The position numbers were made by a program, and so were the translations under genes. This document shows, piece by piece, positions 1 to 8,474 of a stretch of DNA of 64,000 bases (position 1 is the first letter of the stretch; each line of letters opens with the position of its first letter). The notes below the pieces were generated by a model, which saw nothing but the letters and a program-made list of their open reading frames with translations, was not told the origin of the DNA and did no database searches. The stretch is from assembly GCA_023460395.1 (NCBI GenBank), contig JAEWQB010000028.1, positions 124,001 to 188,000 on the forward strand, written 5' to 3'. Origin of the DNA: Pseudomonadota bacterium (GTDB taxonomy: Bacteria > Desulfobacterota > Desulfovibrionia > Desulfovibrionales > Desulfovibrionaceae).

Positions 1-588
1 GTGTACGGCTCCGTTGACACTGGCCGCAACGAAGACGACATGGCTGGTTGGGCCATCAATGCCAAGCTGAGCTACAAGCTCGACATGGCTACCCCCGGCA
101 TCATCGGCTGGTACGGTTCCGGCGACAACGATGACGAGTCCGACGGTTCCGAACTGCTGCCCACCATTTCCGGCGCATTCGCTCCCACCACCTTCGGTTA
201 TGACGGCTACGCAGGCAACTTCGTTGCCGCTACCGGCGACTTCTTGGGCACCACCAACGCCGGCACCTGGGCTGTTGGCCTGCTCGTTGAAGACATCAAG
301 GTTATCGAAGACCTGACCTCCCAGTTCCGCGTTGTGTACATCACCGGTACCAACGACAAGGACAACACCAAGGGTTCCACCGGGATCGCCGCCGATAACT
401 TCGCTGGCAGCCTGTACCTGACCGAAAAAGATCATGCTTGGGAAGTTAACTTCGACCACAAGTACCAGATCTATGAAAACCTCGCTCTGATCGCCGAACT
501 GGGCTACATCAATCTCGACCTCGATAAGGTGTCGAACTATGATGAAGACGCTTGGAAGGCTACGTTCCTCTTCCAGTACAAGTTCTAA
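1..588 (+). CDS. Outer-membrane porin, C-terminal part
   Basis: The open frame enters from the left edge and ends at TAA 586-588, so only the last 195 residues are seen and the start is outside the window. The protein has alternating hydrophobic strands and Gly/Asp/Asn-rich loops, and ends in a strand finishing LFQYKF; a terminal Phe is the usual outer-membrane beta-barrel assembly signal. Composition and size fit the trimeric porins that are abundant in Desulfovibrio outer membranes. Codons are strongly biased to a few C-ending triplets, as expected for a highly expressed protein. A strong terminator follows at 636-663. Substrate specificity cannot be read from this fragment. Confidence 0.8.
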   Translation: MYGSVDTGRNEDDMAGWAINAKLSYKLDMATPGIIGWYGSGDNDDESDGSELLPTISGAFAPTTFGYDGYAGNFVAATGDFLGTTNAGTWAVGLLVEDIKVIEDLTSQFRVVYITGTNDKDNTKGSTGIAADNFAGSLYLTEKDHAWEVNFDHKYQIYENLALIAELGYINLDLDKVSNYDEDAWKATFLFQYKF

Positions 589-635
589 GCCCTACGCCTC
601 GGCGTAGCTCCGCAGCATCCTGACGCTTTTGATAG

Positions 636-663
636 CCGGGGGTCGAAAGACCCCCGGTTTTTT
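636..663 (+). terminator. Rho-independent terminator after the porin
   Basis: CCGGGGGTC (636-644), a GAAA tetraloop and GACCCCCGG (649-657) form a perfect 9-bp stem followed by six T residues. This is a textbook intrinsic terminator for the porin message. The rest of 589-957 holds no convincing gene; it is the leader of hisD. Confidence 0.95.
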
Positions 664-957
664 ATGGTCAGCCATCTCCGCGTATTGCTCAAAGCCGATC
701 ACAGCAGTTGTTTTGGATATTCCACAATCTCCCGTCGCCTTGCCCCCATACTCGACTTTTCCGCATGCCTCCTATACAACCGGGAAGTTCCGCCGTGCCT
801 GCGGGGGCTGCCCGCGCCTGTTCGCCGATACTTCGCCACGTTTCCGTTAAGAACACGGCGCAGCGAACAGCAGGGACTCCCTCCCGGAGGAACGCATTGC
901 CCCGTTTCGTTTCCGCGTCTCGCGGCCTCGCAAACGCGGGCCAACCAAGGAGCCGCC

Positions 958-2262
958 ATGCCCTGTCGTACTCTTCGCTACCTGTCTCCTGAAGACAGGA
1001 GCCCTCTGCTTGCCCTGCTCGCAGGCAGAAACAACCCCAACGATTCCGTGGAACCCGTGGTACGGGACATTCTGTCCACCGTGCGCACGGATGGGGATGC
1101 GGCTCTCATCAGCTACACCCGCCAATTTGACTGCCCAAATTTTTCACCAGACCAACTCCGCGTTCCCGCGTCCACCCTGCGCGATGCGCAAGCGCGTATC
1201 CCGCAGGAGGATCTGCGCATCATCTTGGAAGCGGCGGACAACATCCGCAGCTTTCATGAACGGCAACGGCAAAACTCATGGTTTACCACCAGACCGGACG
1301 GGAGCGTGCTGGGTCAGATGGTGGTACCCGTGGACCGTGCCGGGCTATACGTACCCGGCGGGAAAGGCGGAGATACTCCCCTCATTTCCAGCATGCTCAT
1401 GAATGTTATTCCCGCGCAGGTGGCAGGCGTGCCCGCTATTGCCGTCATGTCACCCCCACGTGCGGATGGCAGCCCAAATCCGTATATTCTTGCCACGGCG
1501 CATGCTCTGGGCATCGCTGAAGTTTACGCCTGTGGCAGCGCATGGGCCATTGCCGCATTGGCCTACGGCACACAGAGCATCACACCGGTAGACGTTATCG
1601 CGGGACCGGGCAATGTGTTTGTAGCTACCGCCAAACGCATGCTCATAGGCACTGTGGGCATAGACATGATCGCCGGACCAAGCGAAATTGTCGTGCTAGC
1701 TGACGGCACCGCTGACCCGAAACAGGTGGCGGCAGACATGCTTTCTCAGGCGGAACACGACGCGCTGGCCTCCGCCATTCTCATTACCGAAAGCCCCGCA
1801 CTAGCGGACGCCGTGCGGACAGCATTGCGTGAACAGCTCTCTAGCCTGCCCCGCGTGGATATCGCCCGCGCCGCGCTGGCGGACTGGGGTGCCATCGTTA
1901 CCACAGGTTCCACCACCCAAGCCGTTGAACTGGTGAACGCTCTTGCGCCGGAGCACCTTGAGCTTATCGTGACTGACCCATGGACCGTACTCCCCTCCAT
2001 CCGCAACGCGGGAGCCATTTTTATGGGTGCCCACTCTCCAGAGCCTGTGGGAGATTACTTCGCCGGTCCTAACCATGTGCTGCCCACCAACGGCACAGCC
2101 CGTTTTTCCTCCGCCCTATCCGTGGATACCTTTACCAAAAAATCCAGCGTAATCGCGGCATCTCCCGCTTTCACGCAGAGCAACGCAGCCAAAATCGCCC
2201 GGCTCGCGCGGCTGGAAGGTCTGGAAGCCCACGCCCGTTCGGCGGAATCCCGCTTACCGTAA
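958..2262 (+). CDS. hisD: Histidinol dehydrogenase
   Basis: 434 residues, the normal family length. The enzyme makes the last two NAD-dependent oxidations of histidine synthesis, L-histidinol to L-histidine, in the cytoplasm. Family signatures are visible: AGPSEIVV, NALAPEHLELIV with the catalytic Glu-His pair, and the Zn-ligand region GDYFAGPNHVLPT. The frame is open upstream to 664, but ATG 958 is chosen because AAGGAG lies seven bases before it and family similarity begins there. purC follows after 24 bp with its own ribosome site, so co-transcription is likely. No other his genes are in view, and no attenuator or His-codon leader was recognised upstream. Confidence 0.96.
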   Translation: MPCRTLRYLSPEDRSPLLALLAGRNNPNDSVEPVVRDILSTVRTDGDAALISYTRQFDCPNFSPDQLRVPASTLRDAQARIPQEDLRIILEAADNIRSFHERQRQNSWFTTRPDGSVLGQMVVPVDRAGLYVPGGKGGDTPLISSMLMNVIPAQVAGVPAIAVMSPPRADGSPNPYILATAHALGIAEVYACGSAWAIAALAYGTQSITPVDVIAGPGNVFVATAKRMLIGTVGIDMIAGPSEIVVLADGTADPKQVAADMLSQAEHDALASAILITESPALADAVRTALREQLSSLPRVDIARAALADWGAIVTTGSTTQAVELVNALAPEHLELIVTDPWTVLPSIRNAGAIFMGAHSPEPVGDYFAGPNHVLPTNGTARFSSALSVDTFTKKSSVIAASPAFTQSNAAKIARLARLEGLEAHARSAESRLP

Positions 2263-2286
2263 CACCACCACTCTTCAGGAGAGACT

Positions 2287-3183
2287 ATGAATATTGTAAC
2301 CCAGACCGCCATTACCGAATATCCGCTACTTTCCCGCGGCAAAGTGCGTGATATTTATGCCATTGATGACCAAACGCTGCTGCTGGTCACCACGGACCGC
2401 ATGTCCGCGTTTGACGTTATTATGAACGAACCCATTCCATATAAAGGGGTTGTACTGAACCAGATCACCCTGTTCTGGATGGATATGTTCCGCGACATAC
2501 TTCCTAATCACCTCATCGCCTCCGAGGTGAAAGACTTCCCCGCTCCGCTGCACAAATACGCAAACGATTTGGAAGGCCGTTCCGTGCTGGTACGCCGGGC
2601 GAAGCCGCTGCCTATTGAATGTATTGTGCGTGGACACATCACCGGTTCCGGCTGGAAGGATTATCAAAAAACCGGCTCTATTTGCGGGCACACCCTTCCC
2701 GTGGGCTTACTGGAATCCGCCAAGCTGACCACCCCCATATTCACGCCTTCCACCAAGGCGGAGCTGGGGCAGCACGACGAAAACATCAGCGTGGAAGTAG
2801 CCAGCACCATGATTGGCGAAGAACTGGCCCACAAGGTAGCCGCTACATCCATTGAAATTTTCAGCCGGGGACGCGAATATGCGGAGAGCCGGGGAATCAT
2901 TATCGCCGACACCAAATTTGAATTTGGCATGCTGAACGGTGAACTTATCCTCATTGACGAGGTGCTCACGCCGGACTCCTCCCGTTTTTGGCCTATGGAA
3001 GGCTACGCTCCGGGCAAAACACAGCCCAGCTTTGATAAACAGTACCTGCGCAATTGGCTCTCTGCCCAGCCATGGGACAAGACCCCGCCCCCGCCCGCTC
3101 TGCCGGAAAACGTTATTGAAGAAACCGGGAACAAGTACCGGGAGGCATATTCCATTTTGACGGGCAAGGCGCTTCCCTGCTAG
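2287..3183 (+). CDS. purC: Phosphoribosylaminoimidazole-succinocarboxamide synthase (SAICAR synthase)
   Basis: 298 residues, the longer form of PurC. It condenses CAIR with aspartate using ATP in de novo purine synthesis. The sequence shows the N-terminal GKVRDIY nucleotide-binding loop, the TTDRMSAFDV segment, VRGHITGSGWKDY, and the C-terminal LIDEVLTPDSSRFWP block, all typical of the family. The ribosome site is CAGGAGA before ATG 2287. It probably shares a transcript with hisD. A second purine-pathway gene, an IMP cyclohydrolase, lies far away at 36.2 kb, so the purine genes are scattered. Confidence 0.96.
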   Translation: MNIVTQTAITEYPLLSRGKVRDIYAIDDQTLLLVTTDRMSAFDVIMNEPIPYKGVVLNQITLFWMDMFRDILPNHLIASEVKDFPAPLHKYANDLEGRSVLVRRAKPLPIECIVRGHITGSGWKDYQKTGSICGHTLPVGLLESAKLTTPIFTPSTKAELGQHDENISVEVASTMIGEELAHKVAATSIEIFSRGREYAESRGIIIADTKFEFGMLNGELILIDEVLTPDSSRFWPMEGYAPGKTQPSFDKQYLRNWLSAQPWDKTPPPPALPENVIEETGNKYREAYSILTGKALPC

Positions 3184-3263
3184 TGTTACTCTCACCACTC
3201 ACCCGTGCGGGGAACTGTGGTGAGCGCACCGACAAGCATATTCTGTTCTGACCATATTCTGCC

Positions 3264-3288
3264 GTATCCGGCCCGCTGGGCCGGATAC
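3264..3288. other. Perfect stem-loop between purC and fabI
   Basis: GTATCCGGCCC (3264-3274), loop GCT and GGGCCGGATAC (3278-3288) give an 11-bp perfect stem. There is no T-tract on either side, so it may be an RNA-stabilising or processing element or a Rho-dependent end of the hisD-purC message rather than an intrinsic terminator. Confidence 0.6.
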
Positions 3289-3320
3289 GCGCACTAACCT
3301 ACAGCCTGATGGAGTTCCGC

Positions 3321-4091
3321 ATGCTGCTTGCAGGCAAAAAAGCCCTCATTTTCGGCGTAGCCAACAACAAAAGTATCGCCTACGGCATTTCCAAAGAATT
3401 CAAAGCACAAGGTGCACGCCTCGCCTTTAACTATCTGGGCGACGCCCTGAAAAAACGTGTGGAACCCATTTCGGAAGAACTGGGGGGCGATTTCACTTTC
3501 CAGTGCGATGTTTCCCACGATGAAGAAATCGCAGCCAGCGTAGAGCGGGTCAAAAAAGAATGGGGCAGCGTGGATGTTCTCGTTCACTCCATCGGGTTCG
3601 CCAACCGTGACGATTTGCAGGGAAGATTCATCGACACCTCCCGCGATGGCTACAAGCTGGCGCTGGATATCTCCGCCTATTCGCTCACCGCGCTGTGTAA
3701 AGCCTACGAGGGCCTGCTGACAGACGGCGCTTCCGTGATTACACTTACCTACTACGGGTCGGAAAAGGTCATCACCAACTACAATGTTATGGGAGTGGCC
3801 AAAGCAGCGCTGGAAGCCAGCGTGCGGTATCTGTCCGTAGACCTTGGCGCGAAAAATGTTCGTATAAACGCCATCAGCGCGGGGCCGATCAAAACCCTCG
3901 CCGCCTCTGGCATTTCCGGGTTCCGCAGCATTCTCAACTACATTGAGGAACAGGCTCCCCTGCGGCGGAACGTTACCATCGACGATGTGGGCCGCACAGC
4001 CACCTATCTGGCGAGCGATCTCGCCAGCGGCGTAACCGGCGAAGTTCTGCACGTAGACAGCGGCTACCACGTGATGGGCATTGGATTATAA
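3321..4091 (+). CDS. fabI: Enoyl-[acyl-carrier-protein] reductase (NADH)
   Basis: 256 residues, standard FabI length; a short-chain dehydrogenase/reductase that performs the final reduction of each fatty-acid elongation cycle. The dinucleotide site is GVANNKSIAYGI near the N-terminus, and the catalytic Tyr-x6-Lys is NYNVMGVAK. The start at 3321 is preferred over in-frame ATG 3309 because TGGAG sits six bases before it and FabI proteins begin close to MLLAGKKALIFG. Expression is probably from its own promoter after the 3264-3288 stem. A tiny membrane ORF follows 25 bp later. Confidence 0.95.
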   Translation: MLLAGKKALIFGVANNKSIAYGISKEFKAQGARLAFNYLGDALKKRVEPISEELGGDFTFQCDVSHDEEIAASVERVKKEWGSVDVLVHSIGFANRDDLQGRFIDTSRDGYKLALDISAYSLTALCKAYEGLLTDGASVITLTYYGSEKVITNYNVMGVAKAALEASVRYLSVDLGAKNVRINAISAGPIKTLAASGISGFRSILNYIEEQAPLRRNVTIDDVGRTATYLASDLASGVTGEVLHVDSGYHVMGIGL

Positions 4092-4116
4092 GGGAGCCTG
4101 AAGGAGTGCCTCGCAC

Positions 4117-4212
4117 ATGACAGGCATATTGCTGACCATTGGAGGCTTTGTCATCGTCGCCTTAGTGGCTATATGGGCCATGCCTAAAAACTACACCCCG
4201 AAGCAGGGGTGA
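4117..4212 (+). CDS. Small single-pass membrane peptide, 31 residues
   Basis: The ORF begins MTGILLTIGG and continues as a long hydrophobic stretch (about residues 3-23, rich in I, V, L, A, G), then a short polar tail ending PKNYTPKQG. AAGGAG lies ten bases before ATG 4117, a good ribosome site. It sits between fabI and the terminator at 4320-4354, so it is probably on the fabI transcript. I do not recognise a family. The segment fits a single transmembrane helix and nothing further can be assigned. Confidence 0.6.
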   Translation: MTGILLTIGGFVIVALVAIWAMPKNYTPKQG

Positions 4213-4319
4213 CTACCCAGCACGGATGGACGGGGCGGTGCCTCGTCTGGATGCTGTGGTTGCGGGGCAGAGACGCGTCGCAATAAAGGTTGCGGGCACT
4301 AGCATAGCCTCTTGAGCCT

Positions 4320-4354
4320 AAGACGGTTCCGGGACTTCCCCGGAGCCGTCTTTT
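4320..4354 (+). terminator. Terminator after fabI and the small peptide
   Basis: AAGACGG (4320-4326) pairs with CCGTCTT (4346-4352), with an inner TCCGGG/CCCGGA stem, followed by TTTT. It terminates plus-strand transcription entering from fabI. The stretch 4213-4513 otherwise holds only this and the opposite-facing terminator at 4423-4451. Confidence 0.85.
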
Positions 4355-4422
4355 CCGTACCCCCGCCGGAGTTTCCCCAAGGGGGCGTGGCAGATGATGT
4401 GACAGTCCGCTTGTACGCTCAC

Positions 4423-4451
4423 AAAAAAGCCCTCCCGCTGACGGAGGGCTT
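4423..4451 (-). terminator. Terminator of the minus-strand stress operon
   Basis: On the minus strand AGCCCTCC, a short loop and GGAGGGCT are followed by TTTTTTG. It lies 60 bp beyond the stop of the last gene of the 8359-to-4514 operon and marks its end. Confidence 0.9.
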
Positions 4452-4513
4452 CATCGCGCGGCACGGCGAGAGGAGGTCTTCCCTCGGTCCGTACCGGTTC
4501 ATAAAATATGGTG

Positions 4514-5032
4514 TCACCAGAAAAACGCGAGGGCATATTCCACAGCATACCAACCTGCCAGTAGCAGCAGCGCCAGCACTCCCATCTTCCACACTCCACT
4601 CCGGGCCTCCGTCAACCGAACCGTCACCTCTTCAGAGATACCTCCGCTCGCTTCCAGAGACTGAACTCGATAGTGCCGCCCCCCATGGGGGCTTTCCGCC
4701 GCGGTATCAATACGCACAATCGTGCCTACCGCGAGGGTGTCCTCATCCCAACAAATATTTTCTGCCGGTAGGGCTTCCCCCGTTTCGTCTACCAGATAGT
4801 GATAGGTTACGGGCTGCAAAACCATCTCTCCATGCGGCTGCCCGGTACCCGTCACACATTCCGGCTCCGCTCTCTCCGCTCCCGAGGCCTCTTCCCCCGA
4901 TGTGATAACGCTACCAGCGGGGTCTGGCGGGTCTTCTGACGACTGCTCCGCCGGATAGGCATCTCCCATTTTTATGTCGCTGGCGGGAGCAAAAATATCA
5001 CGTGCCTTGTCAGCATATTCCATGCAAGCCAT
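4514..5032 (-). CDS. Tail-anchored membrane protein of unknown function
   Basis: 172 residues. The first 75 are polar and rich in Glu, Pro, Ser and Gly. The middle (about 75-135) looks like a small beta-domain (VTYHYLVDETGE, GTIVRIDTA, YRVQSLEA). The end (about 148-171) is one hydrophobic helix, GVLALLLLAGWYAVEYALAF. This suggests a C-terminally anchored protein with a cytoplasmic domain. It starts 12 bp after the UspA stop and is the last gene before the operon terminator. I recognise no family. Context links it to the universal-stress/TauE operon. Confidence 0.65.
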   Translation of the reverse strand: MACMEYADKARDIFAPASDIKMGDAYPAEQSSEDPPDPAGSVITSGEEASGAERAEPECVTGTGQPHGEMVLQPVTYHYLVDETGEALPAENICWDEDTLAVGTIVRIDTAAESPHGGRHYRVQSLEASGGISEEVTVRLTEARSGVWKMGVLALLLLAGWYAVEYALAFFW

Positions 5033-5044
5033 CGCAGCACCCCC

Positions 5045-5899
5045 TTATACCTTAACGATCAAAACTGGGCTGGTGCTTAAAATTACCAGCCGGGTCGCCA
5101 CGCTGCCCATGACCATACGCGACAGCCCCCGCCTTCCGCCATATCCCGCCACCAACAACCCGGCACCACGCGCAGCGGCTTCTTCTGTCAGGGCTTTGTA
5201 GATGGGGTTACCGTGGCGCACCGCCACCTCCACCTGCCGCACGTCCATTCTGCGCGCCATGTCCAACGCCGGTTGCGCCAGACGCAGGGCTTTGCCGTGC
5301 AGCGCCTTTTCCAACTTCGGCTCCAGTGCAAAGGCTTCCAGTTCCATCTCGTAGGCAAGTCCCACCGTCAGGTGAGCGCCATACCGGGCCGCCAAGGCGC
5401 ACGCTTGTCGCGCGGCCTTTTCCGCCCCGTCTGAGCCGTCATAGGCAAGAAACAGACGTTCCAGTCCTAGGGTTTTCCCGGCAGGGACCACCAGCACATC
5501 AGTTTCACTCTGGGCAATGACCTCATTCGCCACCAGCCCAATGGGCATGGTATCCAGCAACAGCCGTGACCGTTTCCCCATAGCCAGCAAGTCGGCTCCG
5601 GTTTCTTCAGCCACACTGACAATCTCTTCCGCCGGATCTCCGTGTCGCAAGAAGGCTCTGGCCCGCACACCGCGGGCCAGAGCCGTTTCTTTTGCTGAAT
5701 CCAACGCCACCTGATACCGGGCCTGCATATCCCGCAACACACGGGTGTCTCCCATGATGCGCAAGTCACCCTGATATCCGGGAACCACGGTAACAATATC
5801 CACCGCCGCGCCTTCTGAACGGGCCAGCACCAGTGCCTGTGTCAGCACATTAGCGGAGGCTTCCGTACCATCAAGGGCTATAAGCATGCGTCTGTACAT
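5045..5899 (-). CDS. Universal stress protein, two tandem UspA domains
   Basis: 284 residues forming two UspA domains (about 1-145 and 146-284). The start MYRRMLIALDGTEAS is a typical first strand and phosphate loop. The second domain ends in the ATP-binding pattern G-x2-G-x9-G-S, seen as GYGGRRGLSRMVMGS, followed by VLIVKV. The matching site in the first half (MGKRSRLLLDTMPIG) is degenerate, so probably only one half binds nucleotide. Usp proteins accumulate under starvation and redox stress. The gene lies in the operon running 8359 to 4514, which begins with a sigma-54 promoter, so control by an NtrC-type activator is likely. Ribosome site CAGGAG precedes ATG 5899. Confidence 0.92.
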   Translation of the reverse strand: MYRRMLIALDGTEASANVLTQALVLARSEGAAVDIVTVVPGYQGDLRIMGDTRVLRDMQARYQVALDSAKETALARGVRARAFLRHGDPAEEIVSVAEETGADLLAMGKRSRLLLDTMPIGLVANEVIAQSETDVLVVPAGKTLGLERLFLAYDGSDGAEKAARQACALAARYGAHLTVGLAYEMELEAFALEPKLEKALHGKALRLAQPALDMARRMDVRQVEVAVRHGNPIYKALTEEAAARGAGLLVAGYGGRRGLSRMVMGSVATRLVILSTSPVLIVKV

Positions 5900-5981
5900 A
5901 GCGTGTGCGCTCCTGTGTAATCGTGTCGCTGGCTACAGGGCGGCCCACCACGCTGAGCATGGTCCGCACGGCAAAGCGGTG

Positions 5982-7049
5982 TCAGGCCCGTGCGGCTACC
6001 GCGTCATCCATGGCCCGCTCCGCGCGGCGTCCCAATATCATGGCTTTTAGGATAATAAACGCTCCCACCAGCAAGGCGAAACACATAACCCCGAAGCTGA
6101 CCTGACTGAGCACTCCCACCAGCGACTCATTCCACGCCAGCAGATCGAGCTGATTAAGATATTTGGGAATAGCCATACCCCGGCTCACCGCGACCATAAG
6201 CATAATCGTGGCCATAACAAACTTGATGGCATAGTCCTTCACATAGGTGGTGCCGATGGCGCCCAGTTGCACGCCAAACAACGAACCCGCGAGAATGATA
6301 AGCGTGAGACGGATATCCACCATGCCGTAATAGGCCCACACCAGCGTCCCGCCCAGTCCCATGACAAACGCGACCACCAGCTCCGTAGCCGAGGCCATGA
6401 GGCTGGAAAGACCGATGATGTAAATCATACCGGGAACGCCAGCGAATCCGCCCACGGCAATGGTGGCTGCCAGCAAGCCGGAGGCAAAGCCCACCGGAGC
6501 CGTGAACCAGAAAGAAATGCGAATGCCGCTGCTCTTGAAGGTCACCATGGGCCAAAGAGTAATGCCTTGCAGACGCCGGGCCAGCTTGGTGACTTTTTCT
6601 TCTCCGCCGGAACGCCGGGTGGCAATGGCATCGCGCAGCACAAAGCTGCCCACGGTAACCAGCACAAACACAAAGGCGAGAGAAACATACAGATTGGACC
6701 CCGCCTGTCCCCACTGGGCCAAAATCATCTTCTGTACCTGTATGCCTATTTGCACACCTACTTCCGCGGACACTCCGACGATAAGCCCCATCTTTACGTC
6801 AACTTGACCATACTTATACCGCTTAAGTGCCCCCACAAGCGCTTTGGGGAATTTGTGACACATATTACTCGCCACAGCCACGGGACCGGGCACGCCCAAA
6901 CTCATCATGCCCGGCGTCAGAACAAACGCCCCGCCAGACCCGATAAATCCGCTGACCAGACCGCCCACAAAGCCGACGAAAAACAGAAACAGGATGCCGA
7001 TCATGGAAAGATCGACGAAGCGCAGGTTTTCAGCCAACATGTCATGCAT
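5982..7049 (-). CDS. TauE/SafE family membrane exporter
   Basis: 355 residues with about eight hydrophobic segments and the family hallmark FIGSGGAFVLTPGMMSLGVPG after the first helix. The second half repeats the pattern around AVGGFAGVPGMIYIIGLSSLMASA. This family (formerly DUF81) exports or imports sulfite, sulfoacetate or other organosulfur anions; the substrate here is unknown. A sulfite or sulfur oxyanion would suit a sulfate reducer. The gene lies between a 103-residue membrane protein (27 bp upstream) and UspA (82 bp downstream) in the putative sigma-54 operon. Confidence 0.88.
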   Translation of the reverse strand: MHDMLAENLRFVDLSMIGILFLFFVGFVGGLVSGFIGSGGAFVLTPGMMSLGVPGPVAVASNMCHKFPKALVGALKRYKYGQVDVKMGLIVGVSAEVGVQIGIQVQKMILAQWGQAGSNLYVSLAFVFVLVTVGSFVLRDAIATRRSGGEEKVTKLARRLQGITLWPMVTFKSSGIRISFWFTAPVGFASGLLAATIAVGGFAGVPGMIYIIGLSSLMASATELVVAFVMGLGGTLVWAYYGMVDIRLTLIILAGSLFGVQLGAIGTTYVKDYAIKFVMATIMLMVAVSRGMAIPKYLNQLDLLAWNESLVGVLSQVSFGVMCFALLVGAFIILKAMILGRRAERAMDDAVAARA

Positions 7050-7076
7050 GGGAATACTCCTGAACTGTCTTGCGGG

Positions 7077-7388
7077 TTAGGCGGTCATGGAAGCGCGACC
7101 GCGCGTGTCCGTTGTGCGTCTGGCGGCGGGTTGCGCCGTCTTTCTGCCAGCCTTGGCGGACGCTTCAATACCCAGTGCCGTCCATGTGTAGCTGGCAAAA
7201 TTGCCGTGCACGTATGAGATCAGAAACACCGTTGCCACCGGCAGCAGGCAGTATGCCCCGCCACGCGCAAATAGGGTGACCATGGTCTGTGAAAACGAAA
7301 ACGCCAGCGCATACAGCGCCACACTCGCAACACCGAACAGCAGTGCCTTGCCTTGAGCCTGTTTTCTTCTTTCCTCAATCTTGGTCAT
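7077..7388 (-). CDS. Small two-helix membrane protein next to the TauE exporter
   Basis: 103 residues from ATG 7388, chosen because AAGGAGA precedes it; the frame is open for 50 further residues upstream, but that part has poor composition. A charged start (MTKIEERRKQAQGK) is followed by two hydrophobic helices (about 14-34 and 39-60) and a basic Arg/Lys/Thr-rich tail. It is immediately upstream of the exporter and probably co-translated with it. Similar small membrane partners sit beside TauE genes in sulfate reducers. I assign no function. Confidence 0.7.
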   Translation of the reverse strand: MTKIEERRKQAQGKALLFGVASVALYALAFSFSQTMVTLFARGGAYCLLPVATVFLISYVHGNFASYTWTALGIEASAKAGRKTAQPAARRTTDTRGRASMTA

Positions 7389-7637
7389 TGCAACTTCTCC
7401 TTGAGCCGCCGGACCCGATGGTTCGCGGCTTGTGTGGATTCCTCCCGGCCGGGCCTTTTCCCCGCCCTCCCGGATGTATCGAGGCCCCGTCCTGCCAGAC
7501 GGGCACACCCCGGTATCCTCTTGCCACATCTGCTTCATCTGTCCCGCATGACCGCCCTGCCGGAGAAGTTGCCGGACAATTCCGGCACACCATTCCCGGA
7601 CGGTTCACACCGGTCGTTGCGGGGCGAAATTCAGTGT

Positions 7638-7805
7638 CTACGCACGTAGCCGGGCACGGCTATCTTTCCGCTTTCTGGTCTGCGTCCGGGGCCGGTCCTC
7701 ACGCGATTCTTTGCCGCTGGCAAGGTACCGGGCGGTTTCAAAATCGCCCTTTTCCGCAAAGACCACTGCGGCAAACACGTTTTCCAATGTCGTAAGAATA
7801 GACAT
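7638..7805 (-). CDS. 55-residue protein, paralogue of the N-terminus of the neighbouring Usp-like protein
   Basis: Starts MSILTTLENVFAAVVFAEKG at ATG 7805 with a strong GGAGGAG five bases upstream; a slightly longer start (MEEHMS...) is possible. The first 28 residues form an amphipathic helical hairpin, LENVFAAVVFAEKGDFETA. It closely matches LERIAAAVAFAEAGQWDTA at the start of the 160-residue protein encoded just upstream. The rest is basic and Arg-rich (RKRKDSRARLRA). It looks like a free-standing copy of that N-terminal module. About 250 bp without a recognisable gene separate it from 7388. Confidence 0.7.
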   Translation of the reverse strand: MSILTTLENVFAAVVFAEKGDFETARYLASGKESREDRPRTQTRKRKDSRARLRA

Positions 7806-7876
7806 ATGCTCCTCCATGGGGTTCCGGGATGATCGGGCTGCGTCCGGGAAATTCCAGACGCACGGCAACCCGCCCT

Positions 7877-8359
7877 CTACCGGAACAAAAAATATGGCAC
7901 TTTCAAAAACAGATGATCCGCATCACTACGGGCACAGCCCAATATGGCAAACTCCACGCGCGGCATGCCCTCGCACAGCACATTCACTCCGTGGATAAAA
8001 TCATCCACCAGCACCGTGGTCTGTAATCCTACTTCGCGGCGGGAAAGGTGCAGGGCCTCGACCTCGCGCTCAAACGCGGCGTCAAACACAGCGTCGCTCA
8101 CGTTGGCGTAATGTGTCGTCAACCGGGTGGCGGCGTCTCCAGCGGCAATGCAGGCCAGTGTGATATCGCAACGTAACCGCTCTGCCACACCGGCGGCATG
8201 CGCCAGCAGGGCTGTCCCCACCCGCACGCCTTCGCACGCCACCAGAATCTGCCCGCGCTCACGCGGTTGATTCATAAGATCCACGGCGGTATCCCACTGC
8301 CCTGCTTCCGCAAATGCCACCGCCGCCGCGATGCGCTCCAATGCCTTCCCGATCTTCAT
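7877..8359 (-). CDS. Usp-like stress protein with N-terminal helical module
   Basis: 160 residues. A 28-residue helical module (MKIGKALERIAAAVAFAEAG) leads into a domain resembling a universal-stress/nucleotide-binding fold: strand GQILVACEGV, helix TALLAHAAGVAERLR, strand DITLACIA, then TTVLVDD and VEFAILGC. The phosphate-binding Gly pattern of ATP-binding Usp proteins is not visible. It is the first gene of the operon running down to 4514, 24 bp or so after the expected sigma-54 transcription start, with ribosome site AAGGAG. Assignment to the Usp fold is an inference from pattern only. Confidence 0.7.
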   Translation of the reverse strand: MKIGKALERIAAAVAFAEAGQWDTAVDLMNQPRERGQILVACEGVRVGTALLAHAAGVAERLRCDITLACIAAGDAATRLTTHYANVSDAVFDAAFEREVEALHLSRREVGLQTTVLVDDFIHGVNVLCEGMPRVEFAILGCARSDADHLFLKVPYFLFR

Positions 8360-8392
8360 CTTCCGCTCCTTTCACGGTCTTCTGCCCTCTAA

Positions 8393-8409
8393 AAGCATAG
8401 GACGTGCCA
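8393..8409 (-). promoter_or_regulatory. Sigma-54 (-24/-12) promoter of the stress operon
   Basis: On the minus strand TGGCACGTCCTATGCTT has GG and GC exactly ten bases apart and matches the consensus TGGCACG-N4-TTGCW with one mismatch at the first T of the -12 element. Transcription would begin near 8383, about 24 bases before ATG 8359. Sigma-54 promoters need a bacterial enhancer-binding protein; one is encoded at 10735-12111. Confidence 0.8.
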
Positions 8410-8474
8410 CACACATAACATCATGTATTTATTGTTTATTCACCCACAAGACAGTAGAAAGGAAACAAAAAAAC

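Noticed and set aside
664..957. N-terminal extension of HisD
   Set aside because: The frame is open, but family similarity and the AAGGAG site both begin at 958; the extension would start inside the porin terminator.
7389..7538. N-terminal extension of the 103-residue membrane protein
   Set aside because: The extra 50 residues are Gly/Pro/Arg-rich and the ribosome site AAGGAGA points to ATG 7388.
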